This document shows, piece after piece, positions 35,902-44,374 of a stretch of 64,000 nt of DNA (position 1 is its first letter; each line of letters begins with the position of its first letter). The position numbers and the translations under genes are program-made. The DNA comes from Aliihoeflea aestuarii (GTDB taxonomy: Bacteria; Pseudomonadota; Alphaproteobacteria; Rhizobiales; Rhizobiaceae), in the NCBI RefSeq assembly GCF_024105665.1, contig NZ_JAAAMK010000001.1:186001-250000 (forward strand), given 5' to 3'. The notes below the pieces were generated by a model. The model was not told the DNA's origin and searched no databases. It saw nothing but the letters and a program-made list of their open reading frames with translations.

Positions 35902-35928
35902 TGCGAAAGTCAATTTCGCAGTGCGGAA
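35902..35928. promoter_or_regulatory. IclR-type operator with three half-sites
   Basis: TGCGAAA-GTCAA-TTTCGCA (35902-35920) is a perfect 7-5-7 palindrome, immediately followed by a third half-site TGCGGAA (35922-35928) that forms a second overlapping palindrome with TTTCGCA. It lies between the divergent IclR and DctP genes. IclR proteins often bind such evenly spaced half-sites as tetramers. Confidence 0.6.
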
Positions 35929-35991
35929 TTGGGAGAGATAGAGGCTTTCGCCAAGATACCGGGTCGAGACGGCCCGAAACGGGAGGATCAC

Positions 35992-37017
35992 ATGTCGTTC
36001 ATCAGCCGCCTGGCCCTCGTGCCGGCAGCCATTGCCGCGTTTGCATTCATGCCGATGGCCGCGAACGCGCAGGACACAGTCACCTGGCGCGTCCAGTCGC
36101 ACTGGCCGCAATCATCGAGTTCCTACTCCGACAGTCTGGAGCATCTGCGCGACGTGCTGGACGAGCGCACCGGCGGGCGGCTGAAGCTGGAGCTTCACGC
36201 AGCCGGCGGCCTGTTCGGCCATGACGAGATCTTCAACGCCACAAGGCGCGGCATCATCCAGATGGGCACCATCTCGCCCGCCTACATCATGGGCGAAGTG
36301 CCGACCGCCGGCATCGCGAACGGGCTTCCCAACGCCTTCCAGAATACATGGGAGGCAGCCTATTTCTTCAAGCATCTGGGCTTCGAGGACATGGTGCGCG
36401 AGGAAGCGGCCCAGCACGGTATTTTCTATTCCACCGACAAGGTCTACCCGACCGAGATGGTGCTGGTGCGCAAGCCCGAATCCATGGACGATTTCCGCTC
36501 GCTCAACATCCGTTCCTCCGGCACGCTGCAAACCTTCCTGACAGCCGCCGGCGCGGCCTCCAACTCGATCGCCGGTGCCGAACTCTACCAGGCGCTGACG
36601 AGCGGCATCGTGGACGGCGCGCACTGGGGCGCGGTTCAGGGCGCACTGTCGATGAGCCTCTACGAAGTGGCGAAATATCATGTGCGCCCGCCGCTCAACA
36701 TCGGCGGCATCGATGCCTTCGTCGTCAATCAGGAGGCGATCGACGCGCTGCCGGAGGACGTGCAGCAAATCTTCTACAACGCGATGGAAGAGCAGTTCTG
36801 GCGCCGCACCAACGAGTATATCTATCAGGAGCAGGTGGCGCTTGCCCGCGCGCAGGCCGAGCACAATGTCGAAGTGATCGAACTGCCCGAAGACGTGCGC
36901 ACCCAAATGCTGCAAGCAGCCCAGCAAACCTGGGAACAGGAGCGCGCACGCGGCGGAAAGGCCGCCGAGGCGATGGAGATGCTTGAGGCGTTCCTGACCG
37001 AACTCGGCCATTTGTGA
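35992..37017 (+). CDS. TRAP transporter solute-binding subunit, DctP
   Basis: 341 residues, GGGAGG before ATG and a signal peptide ending NAQDT. The body has WRVQSHWPQSSSSYSD, the central GRLKLELHAAGGLFGHDEIF and the binding-site strand NIRSSGTLQTFLTAAGAA, then VDGAHWGA; these are DctP/TAXI-independent TRAP features of the 7-type family. Binds a carboxylate in the periplasm through a conserved Arg; ligand unknown. First gene of dctPQM. Confidence 0.88.
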   Translation: MSFISRLALVPAAIAAFAFMPMAANAQDTVTWRVQSHWPQSSSSYSDSLEHLRDVLDERTGGRLKLELHAAGGLFGHDEIFNATRRGIIQMGTISPAYIMGEVPTAGIANGLPNAFQNTWEAAYFFKHLGFEDMVREEAAQHGIFYSTDKVYPTEMVLVRKPESMDDFRSLNIRSSGTLQTFLTAAGAASNSIAGAELYQALTSGIVDGAHWGAVQGALSMSLYEVAKYHVRPPLNIGGIDAFVVNQEAIDALPEDVQQIFYNAMEEQFWRRTNEYIYQEQVALARAQAEHNVEVIELPEDVRTQMLQAAQQTWEQERARGGKAAEAMEMLEAFLTELGHL

Positions 37018-37125
37018 CCGATTGAACATGGCCTGGGGCGGCGATGATGATCATTCGCCGCCCTCGCGCTCCTGCTCATTCGCATCCGCGCACGCCGTGT
37101 GCGATCCAGCCTGTCGAGGGTTCCC

Positions 37126-37677
37126 ATGAAATTCCTGAGAGACGCGGTCGGCGCCATCACCTGGGTGAACGGCTGGGTCGGCCGGCTGACGGCCTATCTC
37201 GTCCTGCCCATGTTCGTGCTGCTCTTGATGGAGGTTGGCTTCCGCTATGTTCTGCGCGCGCCAAGCGTGTGGACCGGCGAACTGTCGCAACTGATCTTCG
37301 GCGTCTACGCGCTGATGGGCGGAGGTTATCTTCTGGCGAATAACGGCCATGTCAGCGTCGACATCTTCTATGCCAATTATGCGCGGCGCACGCAGGCCCG
37401 CATGGATGTCGCGACCTCGATCCTGTTCTTTCTCTTCGTCGGCGTCATCGTCTGGCAGGGCGCGTCGCTGGCCTATGATTCCGTGACGCGGCTCGAGACG
37501 TCGCAATCGGCATGGAATCCGCCGATCTGGCCCGTCAAGCTGATGATCCCGGTGGCCGCGCTGCTCCTTTTCCTTCAGGGGCTGGCCAAGCTCCTCAACG
37601 ACATCATGATCGCGACCGGCCGCCCGCCGATCCTCACCGAGACGAAAAGCGACCATAGCGCCGGAGCAGAACTGTGA
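37126..37677 (+). CDS. TRAP transporter small permease, DctQ
   Basis: 183 residues with four membrane helices and the conserved RYVLRAPSVWTGELSQLIF segment followed by NNGHVSVDIFY. ATG at 37126 has GAGGG six bases ahead. Forms the membrane complex with DctM; its stop overlaps the DctM start (GTGA). Confidence 0.88.
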   Translation: MKFLRDAVGAITWVNGWVGRLTAYLVLPMFVLLLMEVGFRYVLRAPSVWTGELSQLIFGVYALMGGGYLLANNGHVSVDIFYANYARRTQARMDVATSILFFLFVGVIVWQGASLAYDSVTRLETSQSAWNPPIWPVKLMIPVAALLLFLQGLAKLLNDIMIATGRPPILTETKSDHSAGAEL

Positions 37678-38984
37678 GCATCGAAATCCTGACGGTCCTG
37701 TTCTTCGGGTCGCTCGTCGTCTTCCTGATGCTCGGCGTGCCGGTCGTCTTCGTGCTCGGCGGCATCTCGGTCATCTTCCTCTATTTCACCTGGGGACCGC
37801 ACGCCTTCTACATCGTCGCCTCGCGCATGTGGACGACGATGAACAACTTCACGCTGATCGCCATACCGCTCTACATCCTGATGGCGATGATCCTGGAGCG
37901 TTCCGGGGTCGCCCAGCGGCTCTATCACATGATGCATCTGTGGTGGGGCGGCATCCGCGGCGGCCTCGCCATCGGCACCATCTTCATCTGCGCCATCTTC
38001 GGCGCCATGGTCGGCATTTCGGGCGCCGCCGTCACGGCCATGGGGACGATCGCCCTGCCCGCGATGCTCAAGCGCGGCTACGACAAGGAACTGGTGCTCG
38101 GCGCGATCAATACGGGCGGCGGCTGGGGCGTGCTCCTTCCGCCGTCGATCCTGATGGTGCTCTACTCGCTCATCACCGGCGTCTCCGTCGGCCAGCTCTT
38201 CGCCGCCGGCGTCGGTCCGGGCATCCTGCTCATTATCATGGCGGCGATCTACATCGCGGTCCGCTGCCATCTCCAGCCGCATCTCGGCCCGCCGCTGCCG
38301 CCTGAGGAACGTGGCGACTGGAGCGAAAAGCTGGCAGCCCTTCGCGCGGTGATCCTGCCGATCCTCATCGTGTTCTTCGTTTTGGGTTCGATTTTCGCCG
38401 GCCTCGCGACGCCCACGGAAGCGGCTGCGATCGGCGTCTTCGGAGCGCTGATGACCTCGTTCGTCAACCGTCAGTTCTCATGGTCCATGCTCGGAGAGGC
38501 GAGCCTGCGCACCTTCCGCCTGACCGCGATGATCATGTGGATTCTGTTCGCCGCGCATGCCTTCTCCACCGCCTATACCGCGATGGGCGCGCAAAGCTTC
38601 ATCACCGAACTTATGAACTACGTGCCGGGCGGCAAATGGGGCGCGCTGATCGCCATCATGGTGATCCTGTTCCTGCTCGCCATGGTCCTCGACCCGGTCG
38701 GCATCATGCTCATCACCCTGCCCGTCTTCATGCCCCTCGTCGCCATGCACGGCTTCGATCCGATCTGGTTCGGCATCCTCTTCATCATCATGATGGAGAT
38801 CGGCTACATGACGCCGCCATTCGGATTCAATCTCTTCTATCTGAAGGGCGTGGCGCCGCCGGACGTCACGATGGGCGACATCTACCGCTCGATCGTGCCC
38901 TATACGATCGTCGAGCTCGTCGGTCTGGCCATCATCATCATGTTCCCGGCCATCGCATTGTGGCTGCCGAGCATGCTGTTTTGA
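37674..38984 (+). CDS. TRAP transporter large permease, DctM
   Basis: 436 residues, GTG start overlapping the DctQ stop. About 12 helices; motifs GVAQRLYHMMHLWWGGIRGGLAIG, GAMVGISGAAVTAMGTIALPAM and TGGGWGVLLPPSILMVLYS are DctM hallmarks. Sodium-driven carrier subunit for the TRAP system. The gene ends four bases before the convergent ABC exporter gene, leaving almost no room for a terminator. Confidence 0.92.
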   Translation: MSIEILTVLFFGSLVVFLMLGVPVVFVLGGISVIFLYFTWGPHAFYIVASRMWTTMNNFTLIAIPLYILMAMILERSGVAQRLYHMMHLWWGGIRGGLAIGTIFICAIFGAMVGISGAAVTAMGTIALPAMLKRGYDKELVLGAINTGGGWGVLLPPSILMVLYSLITGVSVGQLFAAGVGPGILLIIMAAIYIAVRCHLQPHLGPPLPPEERGDWSEKLAALRAVILPILIVFFVLGSIFAGLATPTEAAAIGVFGALMTSFVNRQFSWSMLGEASLRTFRLTAMIMWILFAAHAFSTAYTAMGAQSFITELMNYVPGGKWGALIAIMVILFLLAMVLDPVGIMLITLPVFMPLVAMHGFDPIWFGILFIIMMEIGYMTPPFGFNLFYLKGVAPPDVTMGDIYRSIVPYTIVELVGLAIIIMFPAIALWLPSMLF

Positions 38985-38987
38985 CGA

Positions 38988-40694
38988 TCAGATCAGCCTG
39001 TTGAAGCGGCTGTAGGCGCCGCCCTTCTCGACGAGCTGGTCGTGCGCGCCTTCTTCGACGATGCCGGATTTGTCGATGACGACGATGCGGTCGGCATTGC
39101 GGATCGTCGCCAGACGGTGCGCGATGACAAGCGTGGTGCGTCCATCCGAAAGGTCGGCCAGCGATTGCTGGATTTCGCGTTCGGTCTGGGTATCGAGCGA
39201 CGAGGTCGCTTCGTCGAGGATCAGGATCGGCGGGTTCTTCAGGAAGATGCGGGCGATCGACAGGCGCTGTTTCTGGCCTCCCGACAGCTTGACGCCGCGC
39301 TCGCCGATGACCGTTTCGAGGCCGTCCGGCAGCGACGCGATAAGGCCGTCGAGACGGGCGCGGTGCGCGGCCTCCTCGATCTCTGCGTCGCTCGCGCCGA
39401 GACGTCCATAGGCGATGTTCTCGCGGATCGTGCCGCCGAAGAGGAACACGTCCTGCTGGACGATGCCGATCTGCGCCCGCAGCGAGGCGAGCGTCATGTC
39501 GCGGATATCGATCCCGTCGACGGTGATTGCGCCCGCCTCGACCTCGTAGAAGCGCGGCAGGAGGGAGCAGAGCGTCGTCTTGCCCGCACCGGACGGACCG
39601 ACGAAGGCCACCGTCTCGCCGGCGCGGATTTCCAGGTCGATCCCCTTGAGGACAGGCCGACCCGGCGTGTAGCCGAACGTCACGCCCCGATAGGCGATGT
39701 TGCCGGCAAGCGCCTCGACATTGCGCGCGCCGGGACGATCCGCGACGTCCGGGTCGGTATCGAGCAGGGAGAGATAACGCTGAAAACCGGCGATGCCTTT
39801 CGGGTAGGTCTCGATGACGGCGTTGATCTTCTCGATCGGCCGCACGAAGACGTTGACCAACAACAGGAAGCCGACAAAGCCACCGCTCGAAAGGTCGCCA
39901 TTGATCACGTAGTAGCTGCCGGCGATCATGACGACGAGCTGGATCAGTCGCACGCTCATATATGAAAGCGAGGTGCTGGCGGCCATAATCCTGTAGGCGG
40001 CGAGCTTGGTCGTGCGGTAGCGGGCATTGTCGCGCGCGAAGAGCTTGCGCTCGAAATCCTCATTGGCGAAGGCCTGCACCACGCGCATGCCGCCGATATT
40101 CTCTTCCAGCCGCACGTTGAAATCGCCGACGCGGCCGTAGAGTGCCTGCCAGTTCTGCGTCATGCGCCCGCCATAGCGCGTCGTGATCCAGGCGATGAAC
40201 GGCACGATGGTGGCGGTGATCATCGCCAGCGGCGGATGCACCCACCACATCAGCGCGAGCGCGCCGATCAGCGTCATGACGGCGATGAAGAGATCCTCCG
40301 GGCCGTGATGCGCGACCTCGCCGATCTCTTCGAGATCCTTCGTCACGCGCGCCAGAAGATGCCCGGTCTTGTTCTCGTCATAGAAGCGAAAAGAGAGCTT
40401 CTGGAGATGGTCGAACGCCTTGCGGCGCATTTCCGTCTCGATGTTGATGCCGAGCATATGGCCCCAATAGACCACCACCGCCATCAGGCAGGTATTGACG
40501 ATGTAGAGGACAAGCAGGCCCGCCGCCGCAAGCATGATCGCGCCCCACTGGGCCGTCGGCAGCAGCGTATCGATGAACCATTTGACCGCCAGCGGAAAGC
40601 CGAGCTCGAGCAGGCCCGCAAGGATCGCGCAGGAAAAGTCGAGGACGAACAAGCCCTTCCAGGGCGCATAATAGGTAAAGAAGCGGCGGATCAT
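38988..40694 (-). CDS. ABC exporter, fused membrane and ATPase domains
   Basis: 568 residues: six-helix type I exporter domain (about 1-300) then nucleotide-binding domain with Walker A GPSGAGKTT, Q-loop IVQQDVFLFGGTI, signature LSGGQKQR, Walker B ILILDEATSSLD and H-loop IAHRL. Half-transporter that works as a dimer. It follows fhuB by 25 bases on the same strand, so it may export a siderophore or lipid, or serve an unrelated drug-export role. Substrate cannot be judged. Confidence 0.85.
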   Translation of the reverse strand: MIRRFFTYYAPWKGLFVLDFSCAILAGLLELGFPLAVKWFIDTLLPTAQWGAIMLAAAGLLVLYIVNTCLMAVVVYWGHMLGINIETEMRRKAFDHLQKLSFRFYDENKTGHLLARVTKDLEEIGEVAHHGPEDLFIAVMTLIGALALMWWVHPPLAMITATIVPFIAWITTRYGGRMTQNWQALYGRVGDFNVRLEENIGGMRVVQAFANEDFERKLFARDNARYRTTKLAAYRIMAASTSLSYMSVRLIQLVVMIAGSYYVINGDLSSGGFVGFLLLVNVFVRPIEKINAVIETYPKGIAGFQRYLSLLDTDPDVADRPGARNVEALAGNIAYRGVTFGYTPGRPVLKGIDLEIRAGETVAFVGPSGAGKTTLCSLLPRFYEVEAGAITVDGIDIRDMTLASLRAQIGIVQQDVFLFGGTIRENIAYGRLGASDAEIEEAAHRARLDGLIASLPDGLETVIGERGVKLSGGQKQRLSIARIFLKNPPILILDEATSSLDTQTEREIQQSLADLSDGRTTLVIAHRLATIRNADRIVVIDKSGIVEEGAHDQLVEKGGAYSRFNRLI

Positions 40695-40719
40695 CGATGA
40701 GCGTCCATGGGTGTGTTCC

Positions 40720-42678
40720 TCAGCCGCGCTGGTGCGCGCCGCGCGACAGGAGGTAGACGAGATAGGGGCCGCCGATCAGCGATGCGAACAGGCCGACGGG
40801 AAGCTGATAGGGGAACGCGACCATGCGGGCAAGCCAGTCGGACACCACCATGAGCGCCGCGCCCAGAAGCACCGCGCCGATCAGGTGATCGCGGGCGCGC
40901 CCGAGGCCGAGAAGCCGCGCCAGATGCGGCGCGATCAGTCCGATGAAGGAAAGCGGGCCGACGAACATGGCCGCCGAGGCCGTCATCAGCGCGGCGAGGA
41001 GCACTACGAGGAAACGTGCGCGGATAAGGGGAACACCGAGGCTTTTCGCCGTTTCGCCGCCGAGCGGGAGAATGTCGAGCCAGCGGACGGTCAAAAGCGC
41101 CGGAGTGATCAGCACGGCCATCAGCGTCAGCGCCGTGAATGCCTGCGTCGCATCGGCCTGCGCCGTCGAGCCGGTAAGCCAGGTCAAAAGCGTGTAGGAG
41201 GTCGTCGTGCCCATGGCGACGACTGCCGTGATGATGGCGCTTGCCGCAGCGCCGATGGCCACGCCGCCCAGAAGCAGCCGTTCCGGCCCGAATTTTCCGC
41301 GCGCGGCGACGCCGAGGATGAGCAGGAGCGCACCGAGTGCGCCCGCAGCCGCGCCCGCGATCTGCCAGAAAAGGCCGGCGGTGGCGTTGATCAGCAGCAC
41401 GGCCGTCAGCCCCGCTCCCGCGCCGGTGCCGACGCCGAGCACTTCGGGGCTGGCGAGCGGATTTCCGGTCAAACGCTGCACCATGACGCCCGCCGCCGCG
41501 AGCATCGCGCCGGCGGCGGCCGCGACGACGATTCGCGGAATGCGCCATTGCGACAAATCGGCGAGAAGGTCGCCGGTCGCGATGGTCCAGCCATACGGTC
41601 CGCTGCCGGCGAAAAGGGCGACCACCATGGCGAAGATCAGGGCGACAAGCGTGACGAGCAGCATCGCTACCGGACGCGCTGCCCGCCGCGAGGCAGCCAT
41701 GGGCGTCGTTAATGAAGGCCATTCCATCATCCGCAGACGCGGCAGGATCCACAACAGCAAGGGTCCGCCGAGAAGCGCGGTCGCGGCGCCCGTCGGCAGA
41801 CGCTCGCCGCCTGCACCGGAGGCGAGCTGGACCAACCCGTCGGTCACCCACAGAAGGATCGCGCCGATCAGGGGCGCGGCGACGATGCGTTGGCGAAGCG
41901 TGCGCGCGCCCGAAAGCGTCGCCAATGCGGGCGCGGCAAGACCCACGAAGCCGATGATCCCGACTTCCGCCGCGACTGTCGTCGCGATCCACACGGCCAA
42001 TGCGACGATGGCGAAGCGGCTTGCGTGAAGGGCAACGCCGAGGCTGCGCGCAGACGCGTCGTCGAGGCCGAGAATGCCAAGCGGTCGCAGAAGCAGGATC
42101 GCCGCCGCAAGGCCGATCGCCAGACGTGACCCTATGGCGATGGCAGGATCCCAGCTTTGCTGGACCAGCGAGCCGCCCCCCCAGATGAACAGCGAGAAGA
42201 GATAGTCGCCATTGGCGAGGATCAGCGCCGCGCTGGCGGCGTTGGCGGTGAGCGCGACCATCATGCCGGCGAGCACCACCGAGACGGGTTCGAGGCCGCG
42301 CCGCCATGTGAGCGCGAGAATGATCGCGACGGCGGCGATACCGCCGGCAAAGGCGACGAAGCCGACCGACCAGCCCATCAGTGCGGGCGCGTAAAGGGTG
42401 GCGGTCGCCATCGCCAGTTGCGCGCCGGCCGAAATGCCGAGCGTCGACGGTTCGGCGAGCGCGTTGCGCAATACGCGCTGCAACAGCAACCCGGCCAAGC
42501 CGAGCGCCGCGCCGGCTAGGATCGCCACGACAGCGCGCGGCAGGACGGCATTTTGAAGAATGATCCATTGCAACGCATCGTCGCCTTGCGGCCATGCGGC
42601 GCGAAGTTCCATCGCGAAGAGCATGGCCGCCAGCAGGCCGAGCCCGGCCCATGGCAGAAGGATGCGCTGACCTTTCAT
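40720..42678 (-). CDS. fhuB: Fe(3+)-hydroxamate ABC transporter permease, fused double FecCD (FhuB)
   Basis: 652 residues made of two homologous FecCD halves. First half: RVLRNALAEPSTLGISAGAQLAMA; second half: RLTGNPLASPEVLGVGTGAGAGL; each ends in the coupling segments GFVGLAAPALATL and FIGLIAPHLARLLG. The fused arrangement is that of FhuB. ATG 42678 overlaps the FhuD stop (ATGA). Inner-membrane channel for ferric hydroxamates with FhuC and FhuD. Confidence 0.9.
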   Translation of the reverse strand: MKGQRILLPWAGLGLLAAMLFAMELRAAWPQGDDALQWIILQNAVLPRAVVAILAGAALGLAGLLLQRVLRNALAEPSTLGISAGAQLAMATATLYAPALMGWSVGFVAFAGGIAAVAIILALTWRRGLEPVSVVLAGMMVALTANAASAALILANGDYLFSLFIWGGGSLVQQSWDPAIAIGSRLAIGLAAAILLLRPLGILGLDDASARSLGVALHASRFAIVALAVWIATTVAAEVGIIGFVGLAAPALATLSGARTLRQRIVAAPLIGAILLWVTDGLVQLASGAGGERLPTGAATALLGGPLLLWILPRLRMMEWPSLTTPMAASRRAARPVAMLLVTLVALIFAMVVALFAGSGPYGWTIATGDLLADLSQWRIPRIVVAAAAGAMLAAAGVMVQRLTGNPLASPEVLGVGTGAGAGLTAVLLINATAGLFWQIAGAAAGALGALLLILGVAARGKFGPERLLLGGVAIGAAASAIITAVVAMGTTTSYTLLTWLTGSTAQADATQAFTALTLMAVLITPALLTVRWLDILPLGGETAKSLGVPLIRARFLVVLLAALMTASAAMFVGPLSFIGLIAPHLARLLGLGRARDHLIGAVLLGAALMVVSDWLARMVAFPYQLPVGLFASLIGGPYLVYLLSRGAHQRG

Positions 42679-43574
42679 GCGACCGGCCATTGCGACATGG
42701 CGGATTCGGTGAGACGCGCGAAGCGGCGTGCCGAGGGCAGGCCGCCGAAATGGCTGACGGGGGCGATGGTCGCAACCCGCCCTTCCCGGACGGCCGGCAG
42801 CGCGTTCCAGATCGCATTGCGCGGCAGGCCGCGTGCGACTTCCGGCGGGGATGGATCGACGATGACGATCCCGGCGTCCGGCACGCGCGCCAGCGCCTCG
42901 ATGCCGACGGGCGCAGCGGCGCTGTAGCTGGTCGTGTCGGACCACGCATTTTCCATCCCAAGTCGGCCGAGAACGTCGCCGAACATGGAGTCTCCGCCAA
43001 ATGCGCGGAAGTGGCGGGAATCACCCAGATTGATGATGAAGACGGGCCGTGCGCGATGCGATGTGAGCGCGGTGCGCCGAAGCGCGATCTCACGCGCCGT
43101 ATCCGTGACATAGGCGCGCGCTTTTTCGGCGATACCGAGGGCTTCGCCGAGCTTGAGGGTCGAATCCTCCACCAGCGCATAAGGGGGCGTGCCGGCGTCG
43201 TAGACGGGCAGGCTCAGGACGGGTGCGATCCGCTCCAGTTGCGGGCGCTGATAGTCGTAGAATTGCGAAATCACGATCAGGTCGGGTTCGACCTGCCGCA
43301 GCATCTCGAAATTCGGTGAGCCGCGCAGGCCCAGATCGGCAACGACAGTGTCGGGCACTTCAGGTTCGACAACGAGATTGCGATACTGCATGAGTTCGCT
43401 TGCGGCCGCCGGCACGATACCCAGCGCCAGCGCGGTCTCCAGCAAGGCCCAGTCGATGATCGCGATGCTGCGAGATACGTCGGCGCGGACAGGCGCCGCC
43501 GCAAGCGCCGCCGCGCCCGAAGCGAGAAAGGCGCGGCGCGTCATCGCCGTTGGTGTTCTCAGCGTCTTTCCCAT
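42675..43574 (-). CDS. Fe(3+)-siderophore binding protein (FhuD-like)
   Basis: 299 residues. N-terminus TRRAFLASGAAALAAAPVRA is a twin-arginine signal. The mature part starts SIAIIDWALLETALALGIVPAAAS and has the long central helix region of helical-backbone metal receptors, with PDLIVISQFYD. Presents the ferric siderophore to FhuB. Between fhuC (three bases upstream) and fhuB (overlap). Confidence 0.86.
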   Translation of the reverse strand: MGKTLRTPTAMTRRAFLASGAAALAAAPVRADVSRSIAIIDWALLETALALGIVPAAASELMQYRNLVVEPEVPDTVVADLGLRGSPNFEMLRQVEPDLIVISQFYDYQRPQLERIAPVLSLPVYDAGTPPYALVEDSTLKLGEALGIAEKARAYVTDTAREIALRRTALTSHRARPVFIINLGDSRHFRAFGGDSMFGDVLGRLGMENAWSDTTSYSAAAPVGIEALARVPDAGIVIVDPSPPEVARGLPRNAIWNALPAVREGRVATIAPVSHFGGLPSARRFARLTESAMSQWPVA

Positions 43575-43577
43575 GGC

Positions 43578-44372
43578 TCAGGCGACGTAGCTCAGCGGCT
43601 GGCCCGTCGCCGGATGCGGAATGATGCCCATCGGCAGGCCGTAGAGCGCCGCCAGCGTTTCGGGCACGACGATGGCGTCCGGCGCGCCGCGCGCGACGAT
43701 CCTGCCATCCTTGAGCGCGACGAGTTCGTCGCAGTAGCGCGCGGCCATGTTGATGTCGTGGAGCACGACGAGCGCGGCCAGATCGCGCTCGCGCGTCAGG
43801 TCGCGCACCAGCGCCAGCATGTCGGCCTGATGCGCGATATCGAGCGCCGACGTCGGCTCGTCGAGGATCAGGCAGGACGCATCCTGCGCCAGCATCATGG
43901 CAAGCCAGGCGCGTTGGCGCTCGCCGCCCGAAAGGCTGTCGACCAGCCGGTCGGCGAAGCGCATCAGCTCGGTACGCTCCAGCGCGGTCTCGACTTTTTC
44001 GGCATCCACACCGCTAAAGCGACCAAGCGCGCCGTGCCAGGGGAAACGCCCGAGCGCGACGAGTTCGCGCACGGTCATGCCTTCGGCCGGCGGCGTGAAT
44101 TGCGGCATATAGGCGATGCGTCGCGCCAGTTCGCGCTCGCCGAAACCATCGAGCGGGCGGCCGTCAAGCCGGATCGTGCCGGATGTCGGCTTTTGCTGAC
44201 GCGCGACGAGGCGCACCAGCGAGCTCTTGCCCGACCCGTTCGGCCCGATGATCCCGGTCATCCTGCCCCGGACCAGATCGAGCGAAACGGGTTTCAGGAT
44301 CGAAACGGAACCGGCGCTGAAGGTGACATCCTCCAGCGCCAGCAAAGTTTCCATGGTTCCGCGTTCAGTCAT
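43578..44372 (-). CDS. fhuC: Fe(3+)-hydroxamate ABC transporter ATP-binding protein (FhuC)
   Basis: 264 residues. Walker A GPNGSGKSS, YMPQF Q-loop, signature LSGGERQR, Walker B LILDEPTSALDIAHQ and H-loop LHDINMAARYCD match the siderophore-type ATPases. ATG 44372 is used here; a GTG at 44378 overlapping the receptor's stop is also possible. Energises FhuB/FhuD. Confidence 0.88.
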   Translation of the reverse strand: MTERGTMETLLALEDVTFSAGSVSILKPVSLDLVRGRMTGIIGPNGSGKSSLVRLVARQQKPTSGTIRLDGRPLDGFGERELARRIAYMPQFTPPAEGMTVRELVALGRFPWHGALGRFSGVDAEKVETALERTELMRFADRLVDSLSGGERQRAWLAMMLAQDASCLILDEPTSALDIAHQADMLALVRDLTRERDLAALVVLHDINMAARYCDELVALKDGRIVARGAPDAIVVPETLAALYGLPMGIIPHPATGQPLSYVA

Positions 44373-44374
44373 CG

